From Actinomadura citrea (lineage in GTDB: Bacteria; Actinomycetota; Actinomycetes; Streptosporangiales; Streptosporangiaceae), in the NCBI RefSeq assembly GCF_013409045.1, contig NZ_JACCBT010000001.1, positions 6,200,001-6,264,000 of the forward strand: DNA of 64,000 nucleotides. Reading direction: 5' to 3'. Below are positions 33,731 to 42,100 of this stretch, in pieces; position 1 is the stretch's first letter, and each line of letters begins with the position of its first letter. The position numbers were made by a program, and so were the translations under genes. The notes under the pieces were generated by a model that was given only the letters and a program-made list of their open reading frames with translations, was not told the DNA's origin and searched no databases.

Positions 33731-34654
33731 TCACAGCTTCCGGATCCAGACCTGCCCGTGCACGACGTCCCCGAAGCGCTCCATCGGCTCCTCCTGCTCC
33801 TCCAGGACGAACCCGGCCCGCTCGTAGAGGCGGTGCGCAGGCTGTTGCAGCGCCGTCGTCCACAGCATGATCTCAGCGTAGCCCGCCTTGGCGGCGAAGC
33901 CGAGGCACTCGGCGACCAGCGCCGCCCCGACACCCGTGCCGCGAGCCTGCGGCTCGACGTGCAGCAGCCGGAGCTGCGCGACGTCGTCCTCCCGCCGGAC
34001 GCAGAACACCGCGCCCAGCCGCTCCCCGGCCGACTCGGCGATCCAGGCGTTCTCCCGGTCCGGGTCGTGCCCGCGCACGTAGTCGGCGACGACGGAGGCG
34101 ACCAGGGCCTCGTAGGTGCGGTCCCAGCCGCATTCCACGTCGTAGAGGGCGCCGTTGCGCTCCACCACCCAGCCGAGGTCGCCGGGGCGCAGCGGGCGCA
34201 GGGCGAAGTCGTCCCGGCGGGGCCGCTCCCCGAGGACGTCCTGGACGGTGCGCATCGCCGCCAGCAGGCGGCGGCGGCCGGCCGGGTCCAGGCCGTCCAG
34301 CAGCTCGCGGATCTCGGCGACGGACCGCTCGTCCAGCATGGCGAACACCTCGCGGCCCCGCTGGGTGAGCCGGACGATCTGCCGCCGGGCGTCGTCCGGA
34401 GCGCGCTCCCGCGCGACGAGGCCGTCGGTCTCGAACCGGGCCAGCATCCGGCTGAGGTAGCCGGCGTCCAGGCCGAGGACGCGGCGCAGGGCCAGCACCT
34501 CGCTGTCCTCCCGCTGCGCCAGCTCGAAGATCACCCTCGCCTCGGTGAGCGAGTACGGCGACCGGACGAGCCCTTCGCCGAGCACCCCGATGACGCCGGT
34601 GTAGAAGCGGTTGAACGCGCGGACCGTGCCGACGTCCTCCCGGGTCGCCTCCAT
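33731..34654 (-). CDS. MarR regulator fused to a GNAT N-acetyltransferase
   Basis: This 307-residue protein combines an N-terminal MarR winged helix (LTEARVIFELAQREDSEVLA, LDAGYLSRMLARFETDGLV, ARRQIVRLTQRGREVFAML) with a C-terminal GNAT fold from about residue 155 (DLGWVVERNGALYDVECGWD, LRLLHVEPQARGTGVGAALV with the acetyl-CoA loop QARGTGVG, and LYERAGFVLEEQEEPM). This fusion architecture is known in bacteria; its acetyl substrate is generally not. The ATG at 34654 sits behind AGGAGG and was preferred over an in-frame TTG in the upstream palindrome. That palindrome at 34671-34685 suggests autoregulation. Confidence 0.88.
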   Translation of the reverse strand: MEATREDVGTVRAFNRFYTGVIGVLGEGLVRSPYSLTEARVIFELAQREDSEVLALRRVLGLDAGYLSRMLARFETDGLVARERAPDDARRQIVRLTQRGREVFAMLDERSVAEIRELLDGLDPAGRRRLLAAMRTVQDVLGERPRRDDFALRPLRPGDLGWVVERNGALYDVECGWDRTYEALVASVVADYVRGHDPDRENAWIAESAGERLGAVFCVRREDDVAQLRLLHVEPQARGTGVGAALVAECLGFAAKAGYAEIMLWTTALQQPAHRLYERAGFVLEEQEEPMERFGDVVHGQVWIRKL

Positions 34655-34670
34655 GCCCGCCCTCCTGACG

Positions 34671-34685
34671 TTTGACTCAGTCAAA
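34671..34685. promoter_or_regulatory. Palindromic MarR operator candidate
   Basis: TTTGACT-C-AGTCAAA is a perfect 7-bp inverted repeat around one base, 17 bases upstream of the MarR-GNAT start. The TTGACT/AGTCAA pattern and the position fit an autoregulatory MarR site. Binding by the adjacent protein is inferred. Confidence 0.65.
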
Positions 34686-34727
34686 CATTAGGCGAGAAGG
34701 GCACCGCGCACCAGTCCCCTGGGACCG

Positions 34728-35051
34728 TCAGACGCTCGCCTCGGCCTTCGCGGGCCGCAGTTCCCGCGCGTCGCGGACCACCCTGCGCTCGACGAAGAAG
34801 GTCATCAGCGGCACCACACCGCCGAGCACGATCATCACCATCCGGCTCAGCGGCCAGCCGGTGCGCCGCCACAGGTCGTAGGCGACCACCAGGTAGACCA
34901 TGTAGAGGAAGCCGTGGACGGGCGCCACGACGCCCGCGAGGGCCGGCATGTCGGTGGGTCCGTACTTGAGGATCATGCCGATGACCAGCAGCACCAGCAG
35001 CGTGCCGACCACCAGCGCCAGGATCCGGTACCTGGTCACCGCGCCTTCCAC
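34728..35051 (-). CDS. DUF3817-type integral membrane protein
   Basis: The 107-residue protein has three hydrophobic segments: ILALVVGTLLVLLVIGMILK, GVVAPVHGFLYMVYLVVAYD and MVMIVLGGVVPLMTFFVER. The PVHGFLYMVYLV and FFVERRV motifs are those of DUF3817, a widespread actinobacterial membrane family of unknown function. It is followed by MarR-GNAT in the same direction with the operator in between, and preceded by another small membrane protein. Confidence 0.8.
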   Translation of the reverse strand: MEGAVTRYRILALVVGTLLVLLVIGMILKYGPTDMPALAGVVAPVHGFLYMVYLVVAYDLWRRTGWPLSRMVMIVLGGVVPLMTFFVERRVVRDARELRPAKAEASV

Positions 35052-35124
35052 AGCAAACGCACCTTTCGTTCGGTGGCCCCTCGGGCGGGGCGGGTCCCCA
35101 TGGGCGGGGTGTGCGGGACGCGGG

Positions 35125-35481
35125 TCAGGCGCGCCCGCGGCTCTCGGAGTTGAGCCGCGCGAGGTAGCGGTTGTAGGCCGCGAGGGCGGGGTCCTCTTCC
35201 TCCTGCTGCCGGATGATCTCCCGCTTGACCTCGGCCTCCGCGGGCTCCTCGATGATCCTCGGGGCGGGCCGCACCCCGGCCCGCTCGTCCCGGATCATCT
35301 TGACCCACATCACGATCACGAAGATCGCGAAGATCGGCCACTCGAACGTGTAGGCCCAGCTGCGGTCGTTGCCGCCCTGGGCCCGGTCGAACTGCCACCA
35401 GCCGAAGCCGAGGAACGCGCCGCACAGGACGATCGCGAGCGCGTGCAGCCCGAGCCAGCCTGGGGTGAGGAACCGTCGCAC
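35125..35481 (-). CDS. Small conserved membrane protein
   Basis: The 118-residue protein has two hydrophobic segments, GLHALAIVLCGAFLGFGWWQ and FEWPIFAIFVIVMWVKMI, joined by a short loop, and a charged C-terminal tail (EPAEAEVKREIIRQQEEEDP). The opening RRFLTPGWLGLHALA resembles the N-terminus of actinobacterial SURF1-like proteins, but the SURF1 body is absent. Function unknown. It precedes the DUF3817 gene by 73 bases on the same strand and may share its transcript. Confidence 0.7.
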   Translation of the reverse strand: MRRFLTPGWLGLHALAIVLCGAFLGFGWWQFDRAQGGNDRSWAYTFEWPIFAIFVIVMWVKMIRDERAGVRPAPRIIEEPAEAEVKREIIRQQEEEDPALAAYNRYLARLNSESRGRA

Positions 35482-35544
35482 GTCACTGAGCCTACCCCCG
35501 GCCCCACGGCCCCCGACCGCGACCCCGGCCCGGCGCGCCGGCGG

Positions 35545-36414
35545 TCAGGCGGGCTCCGGCCCCACGTAGACCGCGCGGGGGCGCAGCGGGCCGCGCCGGC
35601 CGTACTCCTCCAGCGCGTGCGCGAGCCATCCGGCGGTGCGGGCGACCGCGAAGACGGCCTCGCCGGCCCCCGGCACGAGCCCGGCGACGGCGCCGAGCGC
35701 CGCCAGGGAGAAGTCGACATTGGGCGCGGGCAGGCGGAGCCGGGCGGCCTCGGCGAGGACGGCCTCGGCGGCGGCGAGCCGGTCGTGGCCGGGCGCCGCG
35801 GCCCGGACGAGGTCCATGAGCAGCGCGGCGCGCCCGTCGCCGGACCGGTAGACCGAGTGCCCGAACCCCGGGACGCGCTCGCCGCCGCGCAGCCGCTCCC
35901 CGATCACGCGGGCCGCCGACGCCGCCTCGGCGACCTCGGCGATCAGGCGTTCCGCGCCTTAGGACGCGCCGCCGTGCAGCGGACCGCTCAGAACCCCGAG
36001 CCCGGACGCGACGACCGCGTGGGGATCGGCGCGCACGGACGCGGCGACCCGCGCGGCGACCGTGGAGGCGGCCAGTTCGTGGTCGGCGAGCAGGATCATG
36101 GCGGCCTCGAACGCGCGCAGCGTCCCCGCGTCGCCGGGCGGGTGCGGGCACAGCCGGTTCCAGAGCCGCTCGGCGATCGGCCCGGTGCCGGCGGACGGGC
36201 CCGCGGCGGGCAGGGCCTCGACGAGACCGGCGATCAGGGCCCGCCCGGTCGCGGTGACGCCCTCGGGATCGAGGTGGTGGCGCAACGGGTCGGTCGCGGC
36301 GAGCGCGGCGACGATCAGGTGGAGGCGATCGAGCGGGAGGAGGCCCGGCGGCAGGCCGGACTGGGCCGCGACGGCCACGGCGACGCCGTCCGCCCTGGCC
36401 CGCCAGGGCTCCTC
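35545..36414 (-). pseudogene. Citrate-synthase-family gene, 5'-truncated and interrupted by an in-frame TAA
   Basis: The minus-strand frame reads EEPWRARADGVAVAVAAQSG through LRAFEAAMILLADHELAAST and LSGPLHGGAS, then TAA (35961-35959), then GAERLIAEVAEAASAARVIG, VPGFGHSVYRSGDGRAALL and NVDFSLAALGAVAGLVPG, all in the same frame. The three catalytic positions of citrate synthase (His of LHGGA, His of GFGHSVY, Asp of NVDFSL) are present on both sides of the stop. The N-terminal part is missing: homology stops near 36,411, where a plus-strand gene fragment begins. With both lesions the gene cannot make a normal enzyme. A restart at GTG 35907 would give 120 residues only. Confidence 0.8.
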
Positions 36415-37317
36415 AACAAGTTCCGGGGCCGCCTCGACCGGGACGCGATCATCCGGGAGACGGTCGCGGCCGTCCGCGCGGCCAAGGCGGGCGGCGCGCG
36501 GACGGTCGGGGTCAACGCCGAGGACGGCTCGCGCACCGACGAGGGATTCCTCACCGAGTTCGCGCTCGCCGCGAAGGAGGCCGGGGCCGACCGGGTCCGG
36601 TACTGCGACACGATCGGCGGCGAGACGCCGGAGCGCATCAGGGAGCGCTTCGCCAAGCTGGCCTCCGCGGTGGCGATGCCGGTCGAGACCCACTGCCACA
36701 ACGACCTCGGCATGGCCGTGGCCAACTCCGTCAGCGGCGCGCTCGGCGACCTGGACGCCGGCCAGGACGCCTGGATCAACACGTGCGTGAACGGCATCGG
36801 CGAGCGTTCCGGCAACGCCGACCTGCTCTCGACGATCCTGGGGTTCCGCCACGGCTTCGGCCTTGAGGAGCGCGCCGAGTTCGGCGATCCGATCGATCTG
36901 GCATGGGCGCGGTGGTTCGCGCCGTGGGCGGGCTACGCGTTCGGCCGGCCGCTTCCCTACAACCAGGTCGGCGTCGGGCGGAACGCGTTCGCGCACGAGT
37001 CCGGCATCCACGCGGACGGCGCGCTGAAGGACCACGGCAACTACGAGCTGTACGACGAGGCGACCCTCGGCGCCTTCCCCCGCGACTGGCACGCCCGTCC
37101 CGGCCGGGTCGTGCTGACCGGCGAGTACGGCGGGAAGGCCGGCTTCCGGCACGTGATGGACGGCCTCGGCGTCGAGCCCGCCGACGAGGACCTGGCCTTC
37201 CAGCTCGTCCAGCTCTGCAACGCCCAGACCGGCCGGCCCCTGACCGACGACGAACTCCGCCTCATCGCCGCCCACCCGCGCGAACTGGCGCTGCTCTTCC
37301 CGGGTCAGATCACCTGA
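36409..37317 (+). pseudogene. Isopropylmalate/homocitrate-synthase-like gene, 5'-truncated
   Basis: About 300 codons of a DRE-TIM metallolyase remain: LLNKFRGRLDRDAIIRETVA, VGVNAEDGSRTD, CDTIGGETPERI, the metal-binding THCHNDLGMAVANSVSGAL, NGIGERSGNADL and the C-terminal FAHESGIHADGALKDHGNYE. The first hundred or so residues, including the D(S/T)TLREGEQ catalytic motif, are absent. The reading frame stays open to the left but there it runs over the citrate-synthase remnant on the other strand. No start codon with a ribosome binding site is seen before the homology. Loss of the catalytic N-terminus makes activity improbable. The fragment begins within a few bases of the citrate-synthase break. 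Confidence 0.75.
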
Positions 37318-37364
37318 TCCCAGATTCGGCCTGATTTGTCAGCCCGAAGCTCTACGTTTCCGGC

Positions 37365-38738
37365 ATGGCGAGCAGCACGGTGGCGGCAGGGGCCGCGCAG
37401 TCGTACCGGTACACGAGGCCTTCCGGGCTGGACGAGGGGCTCCTGGGGCTCTCCACGTCCGGCGGGACGACGAGCAGCGGGCCGCAGGCGCATCCGCACT
37501 TCTTCAGCGGCGTGCTCACGCAGGCCGCGGCCGCGGCGGCGGGCCTGCTCGCGCTGGCCGACGTCGCGCAGACCCGGTACTTCCAGCCGCGTCCCACCTC
37601 GTTCCGGGACCCGGTCGTCACGTGCAACGGCGACCGGATCCGGATGGAGTCGTTCTCCGCCTGCGGCGGCGTCTACGCGCGGCTGGACGTGCTGGAGGCG
37701 GCGCTGGACGGCGAGGTCCACGAGCGCGGCACGACCAACGTGGACGTGAACGGGCCGCTGCGCGAGGCGCTCGCCCGCGTGGGCGGGTCCGATCCGCTGC
37801 ACCTGGCGGTCGGCGCCGGGGAGATGGCCGTCACCACGATGGACGGGGCGGTCGTGGAGAAGAAGGTCCCGCTGCCCGACCGCTGGCTCCGCGGCTTCGC
37901 CGAGGTCCAGGTCATCACGGCCGGGTTCGACCCGCGCGGGGAGATGAGCGGGCCCGAGGCGGTGCGGTTCCTGCGGTCCCTGCCGCGCGGGGGGCGCGAG
38001 CCGCTGTGGGTCGTCCCCGCGGGCCGGACGCTGCGGGTCGCGGCGCGCCCGTCTCCCGGGGCGGTCTGCCTGGCGGGGGCCGACCGGCTGCGGACGATGC
38101 TGCCGCTCCTGCGGTTCGCGAAGGCGCTGCGCGTCTACGGGCCGCCCGTCGCCGTCGGGAGCGGACCGGCGTCGAGCGTCTGGGAGCTGGAGCTGCCCGG
38201 CATGCGGTACGTCCTGACGCTGTCGCCGCAGCATTCGCGCGGCTTCTCCGGGGAGGGCGCCGTGCTGGACGCCGTCTCGACCGACGAGGCGGCGGGGGAC
38301 GCCGACCTGCTCGGCGCGCTGCTGTCCTTCGAGCCGCGGGTGGAGCCGGGCCTGCTGGCCGAGCGGTCGGGGCTTACGCTCGCGCGGACGAAGGCGGCGC
38401 TGGTCCAGCTGGGGACGTCCGGCCGCGTCGGCTTCGACACCGCCGAGGCCGCGTTCTTCCACCGCGAGCTGCCCTACGACCCGGCGCGGGTCGCCGACCT
38501 CAACCCGCGGCTGCGTTCGGCGCGGGAGCTGGTCGCGCAGGGCGCCGTGCGGTTCACCGCCGAGGACGCGGCGGTCGTCCTCACCGACGGAGGCGAGCGC
38601 CAGGTCCGCTTCGACGGCGACCGGGTCACCTGCACATGCCCGTGGTGGTACGACCATCGGGGCGAGCGCGGCCCGTGCAAGCACGTCCTCGCCGCCCGCA
38701 TGGTCCGCCGCGAGGCGAGCGTGGAGGCGGCCCGATGA
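37365..38738 (+). CDS. SWIM zinc-finger protein
   Basis: The 457-residue protein carries a SWIM motif CxCx(n)CxH near its C-terminus (CTCPWWYDHRGERGPCKH), a zinc-binding module for DNA or protein contact. The preceding region (ARELVAQGAVRFTAEDAAVV, GERQVRFDGDRVTCTCPWW) is the usual strand pattern before SWIM. The N-terminal 350 residues (YRYTRPSGLDEGLLGLSTSG, VDVNGPLREALARVG, MAVTTMDGAVVEKKVPLPDR) have no recognised enzyme motif. A probable winged-helix stretch lies around 320-370 (EPGLLAERSGLTLARTKAAL). It overlaps the next gene by ATGA. Function unknown; the pairing suggests the two proteins form one complex. Confidence 0.8.
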   Translation: MASSTVAAGAAQSYRYTRPSGLDEGLLGLSTSGGTTSSGPQAHPHFFSGVLTQAAAAAAGLLALADVAQTRYFQPRPTSFRDPVVTCNGDRIRMESFSACGGVYARLDVLEAALDGEVHERGTTNVDVNGPLREALARVGGSDPLHLAVGAGEMAVTTMDGAVVEKKVPLPDRWLRGFAEVQVITAGFDPRGEMSGPEAVRFLRSLPRGGREPLWVVPAGRTLRVAARPSPGAVCLAGADRLRTMLPLLRFAKALRVYGPPVAVGSGPASSVWELELPGMRYVLTLSPQHSRGFSGEGAVLDAVSTDEAAGDADLLGALLSFEPRVEPGLLAERSGLTLARTKAALVQLGTSGRVGFDTAEAAFFHRELPYDPARVADLNPRLRSARELVAQGAVRFTAEDAAVVLTDGGERQVRFDGDRVTCTCPWWYDHRGERGPCKHVLAARMVRREASVEAAR

Positions 38739-41380
38739 CCGTCCCCGCGGACGACCTCCAGAAGGCGCTCGACGCCGAGGACACGAAGCAGACGGCGCGC
38801 GTGGTCGCCGAGCTCGACGACGACGCCCGCCGCGCCGTCGCGAAGGGCCTGCCCGACCGCCTGAAGGCGATGCGGGCCGCGTCGCCTCACGGCGAACTGA
38901 GCCATGAGACGGCGCAGCCGCTGCTGGTCGCCGGGGCCGGCACGCTCGGCGGTCCGGCGGCCGCGGCCGCGTGGCTGTGCCGCCGCGACCTGCGTCCGTG
39001 GTGGGCACCGGACGGCCACTCCCGGATGTGCGCGGCACTGTGCGAGGTCACGTCCGCACGCCCGGACGAGTGGCGCGCCGAGGTCGCCCGGCGCGTCGCC
39101 GCCCGGATCCGCGTCTCCGACCGCGAGACGATGCTGTGGCACATCGCCGCGGCGCTGGCCGAGTCGGCCGGGGCGGTCCCGGACTCGGACGGATTCGTGG
39201 TCGGCTGGGTGGCCGAGCGCGACCTCCCCGACGCCGACGACCCCTTCCTGGACGCGCTCGTCCCCAAGCTGTTCGAGGTGAACGCGGTGGGCGGCGCCCT
39301 CGCCGAGGACGAGGCGAGGCTCCAGTGGGACGGCGCCCGCAGGCGCACCTGGGCCGGCGCCCTCTCCGGCCTGGCCGCGAGCGGACGGCTCGACCGCGCA
39401 CTCCTGCTCGACGGCTGCGTCAGCCGCTTCCTGCGCGGCGGCACCGCCCGCGACCTCCGCTGGTTCATCGCTCTGCACGACGCGCTGGAGCCCACCGAGG
39501 ACGAGACGGCCGCCCGCGTGCGCGACTACGTCCGCCTCCTCCCGGCCGCGCCGTCGACCGTCGCCGGCCTCGCCCTGCGCCAGGTCCGCCGCGTCGACGA
39601 CCGGGACGGGCTCGACGCCGCGCTGTTCGGCGAGGCCGCGGACGCGATGCTGTTCCGGCCCGAGAAGAAGCTCGTCCAGGCCGCCCTGACCTGGCTCGAC
39701 CGCACGGCCCGCAAGCGCGACCGGGTCGACGCCACGCTGCGCGCCGTCACGGCCGTCTTCGGCTCCGACGCGCTCGACCTGCGCGAACGCGCCGTCACGG
39801 TCGCGGCCCGGCATTCGGGCCACGCGAGCGGGGCCGTCCACGAGGAGGTCCGTGCCGCCGCACGCGACCTGCCGGCCGTCCTGCGCGAGCCCGTCGCGGC
39901 GGCGTTCGGCGCGGTCGAGGCCGCCGCCGCTCCCGAGCCGCCCCCGGGCCCGCCGCCCTTCACCCCGCGGGAGGCGCCCGCCCCGATCGGCTCCCTCGAC
40001 GAACTGGCCGAGGAGTTCGCGGTCCTGCTGCGCGGCGCCGAGGAATGGCGCACGTCCGAACGGTTCCTGGGCGCGCTCGTCGAGTTCGCCCACCGCGACC
40101 CGGAGGCGACGCGCGCGGCACTGCAGAAACCCGCCGACGACCTCGCGTCCTGGATCACCGACACCGATAACCATGCGTACATGCGCTCCTACGTCCGGGC
40201 GAGCTGGATCGCGTTCCCGGTGCAGAGCCTCCTGCGCCCGCCGAAGTCCCCTGGCATCGTGGAAGCGCTGGCCTCGCTCCTGAAGGGAAGGTCCCGCAAG
40301 TCCGGGACGGTGTTCGAGCCGCAGATCGAGCGCTTCCTCACCCTGCGCAGACACGAGATCGCGTCCGCGGTCGGGAAGGCGCCCGTCCTCCTCGCGACCC
40401 CGACCGAGGGCAGCGGGCACGTCGACCCCGGCGTCCTGGTCGCCCGGCTCGAGCGGATCGAGGCGGCGGGCGCCGAGCCGGGGCGGGCCGACCTCATGCA
40501 GGCGATGCTGCGCGTGCCCCGCGAGATCGACCGGGCGGCCGCGGCACGCGCGAGACGGCTGGAGTCCAAGGGCGGCAAGACCCTCGCGGTCTGGCTGGAG
40601 GACGGGGGCCTCGCCGACCCCGCCGTCGAGTGCGCGATCCTCGACAAGCCCCTCGCGAGCGTCCGCGGCCGGACGATACGGCTGCCGACCCGCGTCCTGT
40701 CCACGGTGGACGTCCCCGGCGACTCCGACATCGCCCACCTGTGCGCCTTCCCCGAGGACGGCTGGACGGACTTCGGGACGCCGGGCCGCGTCGCGTCCCG
40801 GGGATTCTGGCCGTCGGTCCTGCCGTCCCACCGCGAGGTGACCGCCGCGCATCTCGTCCCCTACCTGGCGGGCGCGGGCGAGGACGACCTGGACCAGGGC
40901 GCCGTCATGCTCGACCTGGCCGAGGCCGGCGGGCCCACCGGTGCCGCCACCGGGACGCTGCTCGCCTGCGCGCTCGCCCACCGGAGCCAGAACGAGCGCG
41001 CGGACGCCGTCGAGGCGCTCCTCGTCCTGAGCGCCCGGGGCGACCTGCCGGCGGCCGAGACGGGCACGGCGCTCGGACGGCTCGCCGGCCTGAGGCGCCT
41101 CACCCTCCCCCGCGCCGTGAAGGCCCTCACGGCGGCCGCCGACGGCGGCGGGCACGCCGGGGTCTGGACGATCCTCGCCGCGGCGCTCCCGCACGCGCTC
41201 CCCGCCCCGGGCGAGCGCGCCGTGACCGGGGTGCCCGACCTGATCGCCCTGGCGACCCGCCTGGCGGAGACGATCGGCGCCAGGGGCGCCGTCCCGGGCG
41301 TCCCTGACGTGGCGTCCCGCGGCGGCTCCAGCCGCCTGGTGAAGGAGGCCGCCCGCCTGCACCGCACGCTCGCAACGTGA
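38735..41380 (+). CDS. Large helical-repeat protein (DUF6493-like), coupled to the SWIM protein
   Basis: The 881-residue protein starts VPADDLQKALDAEDTKQTAR and consists mostly of short Ala/Leu/Arg helices in a HEAT-like rhythm, for example KLVQAALTWLDRTARKRDRV, DALDLRERAVTVAARHSGHA and HEEVRAAARDLPAVLREPVA. A Pro-rich break lies near residues 400-420 (EPPPGPPPFTPREAPAP). The opening and the partnership with a SWIM protein resemble the actinobacterial DUF6493 family; this assignment is from memory. No nuclease, kinase or ATPase motif is seen. Coupled expression by ATGA and no third partner in line suggests a two-component SWIM/scaffold unit. Confidence 0.7.
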   Translation: MTVPADDLQKALDAEDTKQTARVVAELDDDARRAVAKGLPDRLKAMRAASPHGELSHETAQPLLVAGAGTLGGPAAAAAWLCRRDLRPWWAPDGHSRMCAALCEVTSARPDEWRAEVARRVAARIRVSDRETMLWHIAAALAESAGAVPDSDGFVVGWVAERDLPDADDPFLDALVPKLFEVNAVGGALAEDEARLQWDGARRRTWAGALSGLAASGRLDRALLLDGCVSRFLRGGTARDLRWFIALHDALEPTEDETAARVRDYVRLLPAAPSTVAGLALRQVRRVDDRDGLDAALFGEAADAMLFRPEKKLVQAALTWLDRTARKRDRVDATLRAVTAVFGSDALDLRERAVTVAARHSGHASGAVHEEVRAAARDLPAVLREPVAAAFGAVEAAAAPEPPPGPPPFTPREAPAPIGSLDELAEEFAVLLRGAEEWRTSERFLGALVEFAHRDPEATRAALQKPADDLASWITDTDNHAYMRSYVRASWIAFPVQSLLRPPKSPGIVEALASLLKGRSRKSGTVFEPQIERFLTLRRHEIASAVGKAPVLLATPTEGSGHVDPGVLVARLERIEAAGAEPGRADLMQAMLRVPREIDRAAAARARRLESKGGKTLAVWLEDGGLADPAVECAILDKPLASVRGRTIRLPTRVLSTVDVPGDSDIAHLCAFPEDGWTDFGTPGRVASRGFWPSVLPSHREVTAAHLVPYLAGAGEDDLDQGAVMLDLAEAGGPTGAATGTLLACALAHRSQNERADAVEALLVLSARGDLPAAETGTALGRLAGLRRLTLPRAVKALTAAADGGGHAGVWTILAAALPHALPAPGERAVTGVPDLIALATRLAETIGARGAVPGVPDVASRGGSSRLVKEAARLHRTLAT

Positions 41381-41490
41381 GGACGCCCGGCGGTGTTGAC
41401 AGAGGTACCGATGTTGACGCGAGCACCGGCGCCGACGGGAGTGTCGGTCCGGTGTGGCACGCTGAGCGCGGTGGGAAGGAGCGCTGAACG

Positions 41491-42033
41491 ATGACCGAGA
41501 CCCTGGCGTTCGGCACGGTCGACACCGTGCTCGGCCGCCTGCTCGTCGGCGAGACCGAGACGGGGGTCGTCTCGCTGCACTTCCACGACACCCCGGCCGC
41601 GCGTGCCCGCACCGCCAAGGCGGCGGGGCTGCCCGTCGTGGACGCCCCCGCCCGCCTGGCCCCCGCCCAGGCGGCCCTGCGGGACTACTTCACCGGCGAC
41701 CTGAAGCACTTCGAGCTGCCCATCGACTGGCGGCTCACGTCCGACGTCCAGCGGCAGGTGCTGTCGACGCTGTACGAGACCGTCCCCTACGGACAGGTCC
41801 TCACCTACGGCGACCTCGGAGAGCGCAGCGGCACCGGCGTCCACGCCCAGGTCATCGGCCAGGTCATGGGCAGCAACCCGATCCCTCTGATCGTCCCCTG
41901 CCACCGCGTCGTCGCCTCGAACGGGCTCGGCGGCTACAGCGGCGGCTCCGGCGTCGAGGTCAAGCGCTGGCTGCTCACCCTCGAAGGGTCCGTGCCCGCC
42001 ACCCTGGACTGGGACATCGACCGCGGGCCGTGA
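41491..42033 (+). CDS. ogt: Methylated-DNA-[protein]-cysteine S-methyltransferase
   Basis: The 180-residue suicide repair protein moves alkyl groups from O6-alkylguanine in DNA to its own cysteine. The active site is IPLIVPCHRVVASNGLGGYS with C137; the DNA-binding helix YGQVLTYGDLGERSG and the Asn hinge QVMGSNPIP are intact. The start ATG is preceded by GGAAGGAG. It follows the helical-repeat gene after 110 bases that contain two TTGAC hexamers, so it probably has its own promoter. No Ada regulatory domain is present. Confidence 0.95.
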   Translation: MTETLAFGTVDTVLGRLLVGETETGVVSLHFHDTPAARARTAKAAGLPVVDAPARLAPAQAALRDYFTGDLKHFELPIDWRLTSDVQRQVLSTLYETVPYGQVLTYGDLGERSGTGVHAQVIGQVMGSNPIPLIVPCHRVVASNGLGGYSGGSGVEVKRWLLTLEGSVPATLDWDIDRGP

Positions 42034-42067
42034 CCTGCCGGCCACGCGCCTGTCGCCGGCGCACATA

Positions 42068-42094
42068 CCGACAGCGGGTCGGCAAACCTAGAAT
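42068..42094 (+). promoter_or_regulatory. TetR gene promoter with inverted repeat
   Basis: A -10-like TAGAAT (42089-42094) ends six bases before the GTG start of the tetR gene, which implies a leaderless or nearly leaderless message. Just upstream, CCGAC-N5-GTCGG (42068-42082) is a 5-bp inverted repeat that could be an autoregulatory operator. No good -35 box is seen. Confidence 0.4.
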
Positions 42095-42100
42095 GGGCGC

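Noticed and set aside
35959..37275. The minus-strand frame continuing upstream through the synthase fragment as the true citrate-synthase N-terminus
   Set aside because: Beyond about 36,414 its translation is a low-complexity shadow of the plus-strand isopropylmalate-synthase-like protein and has no citrate-synthase motifs.
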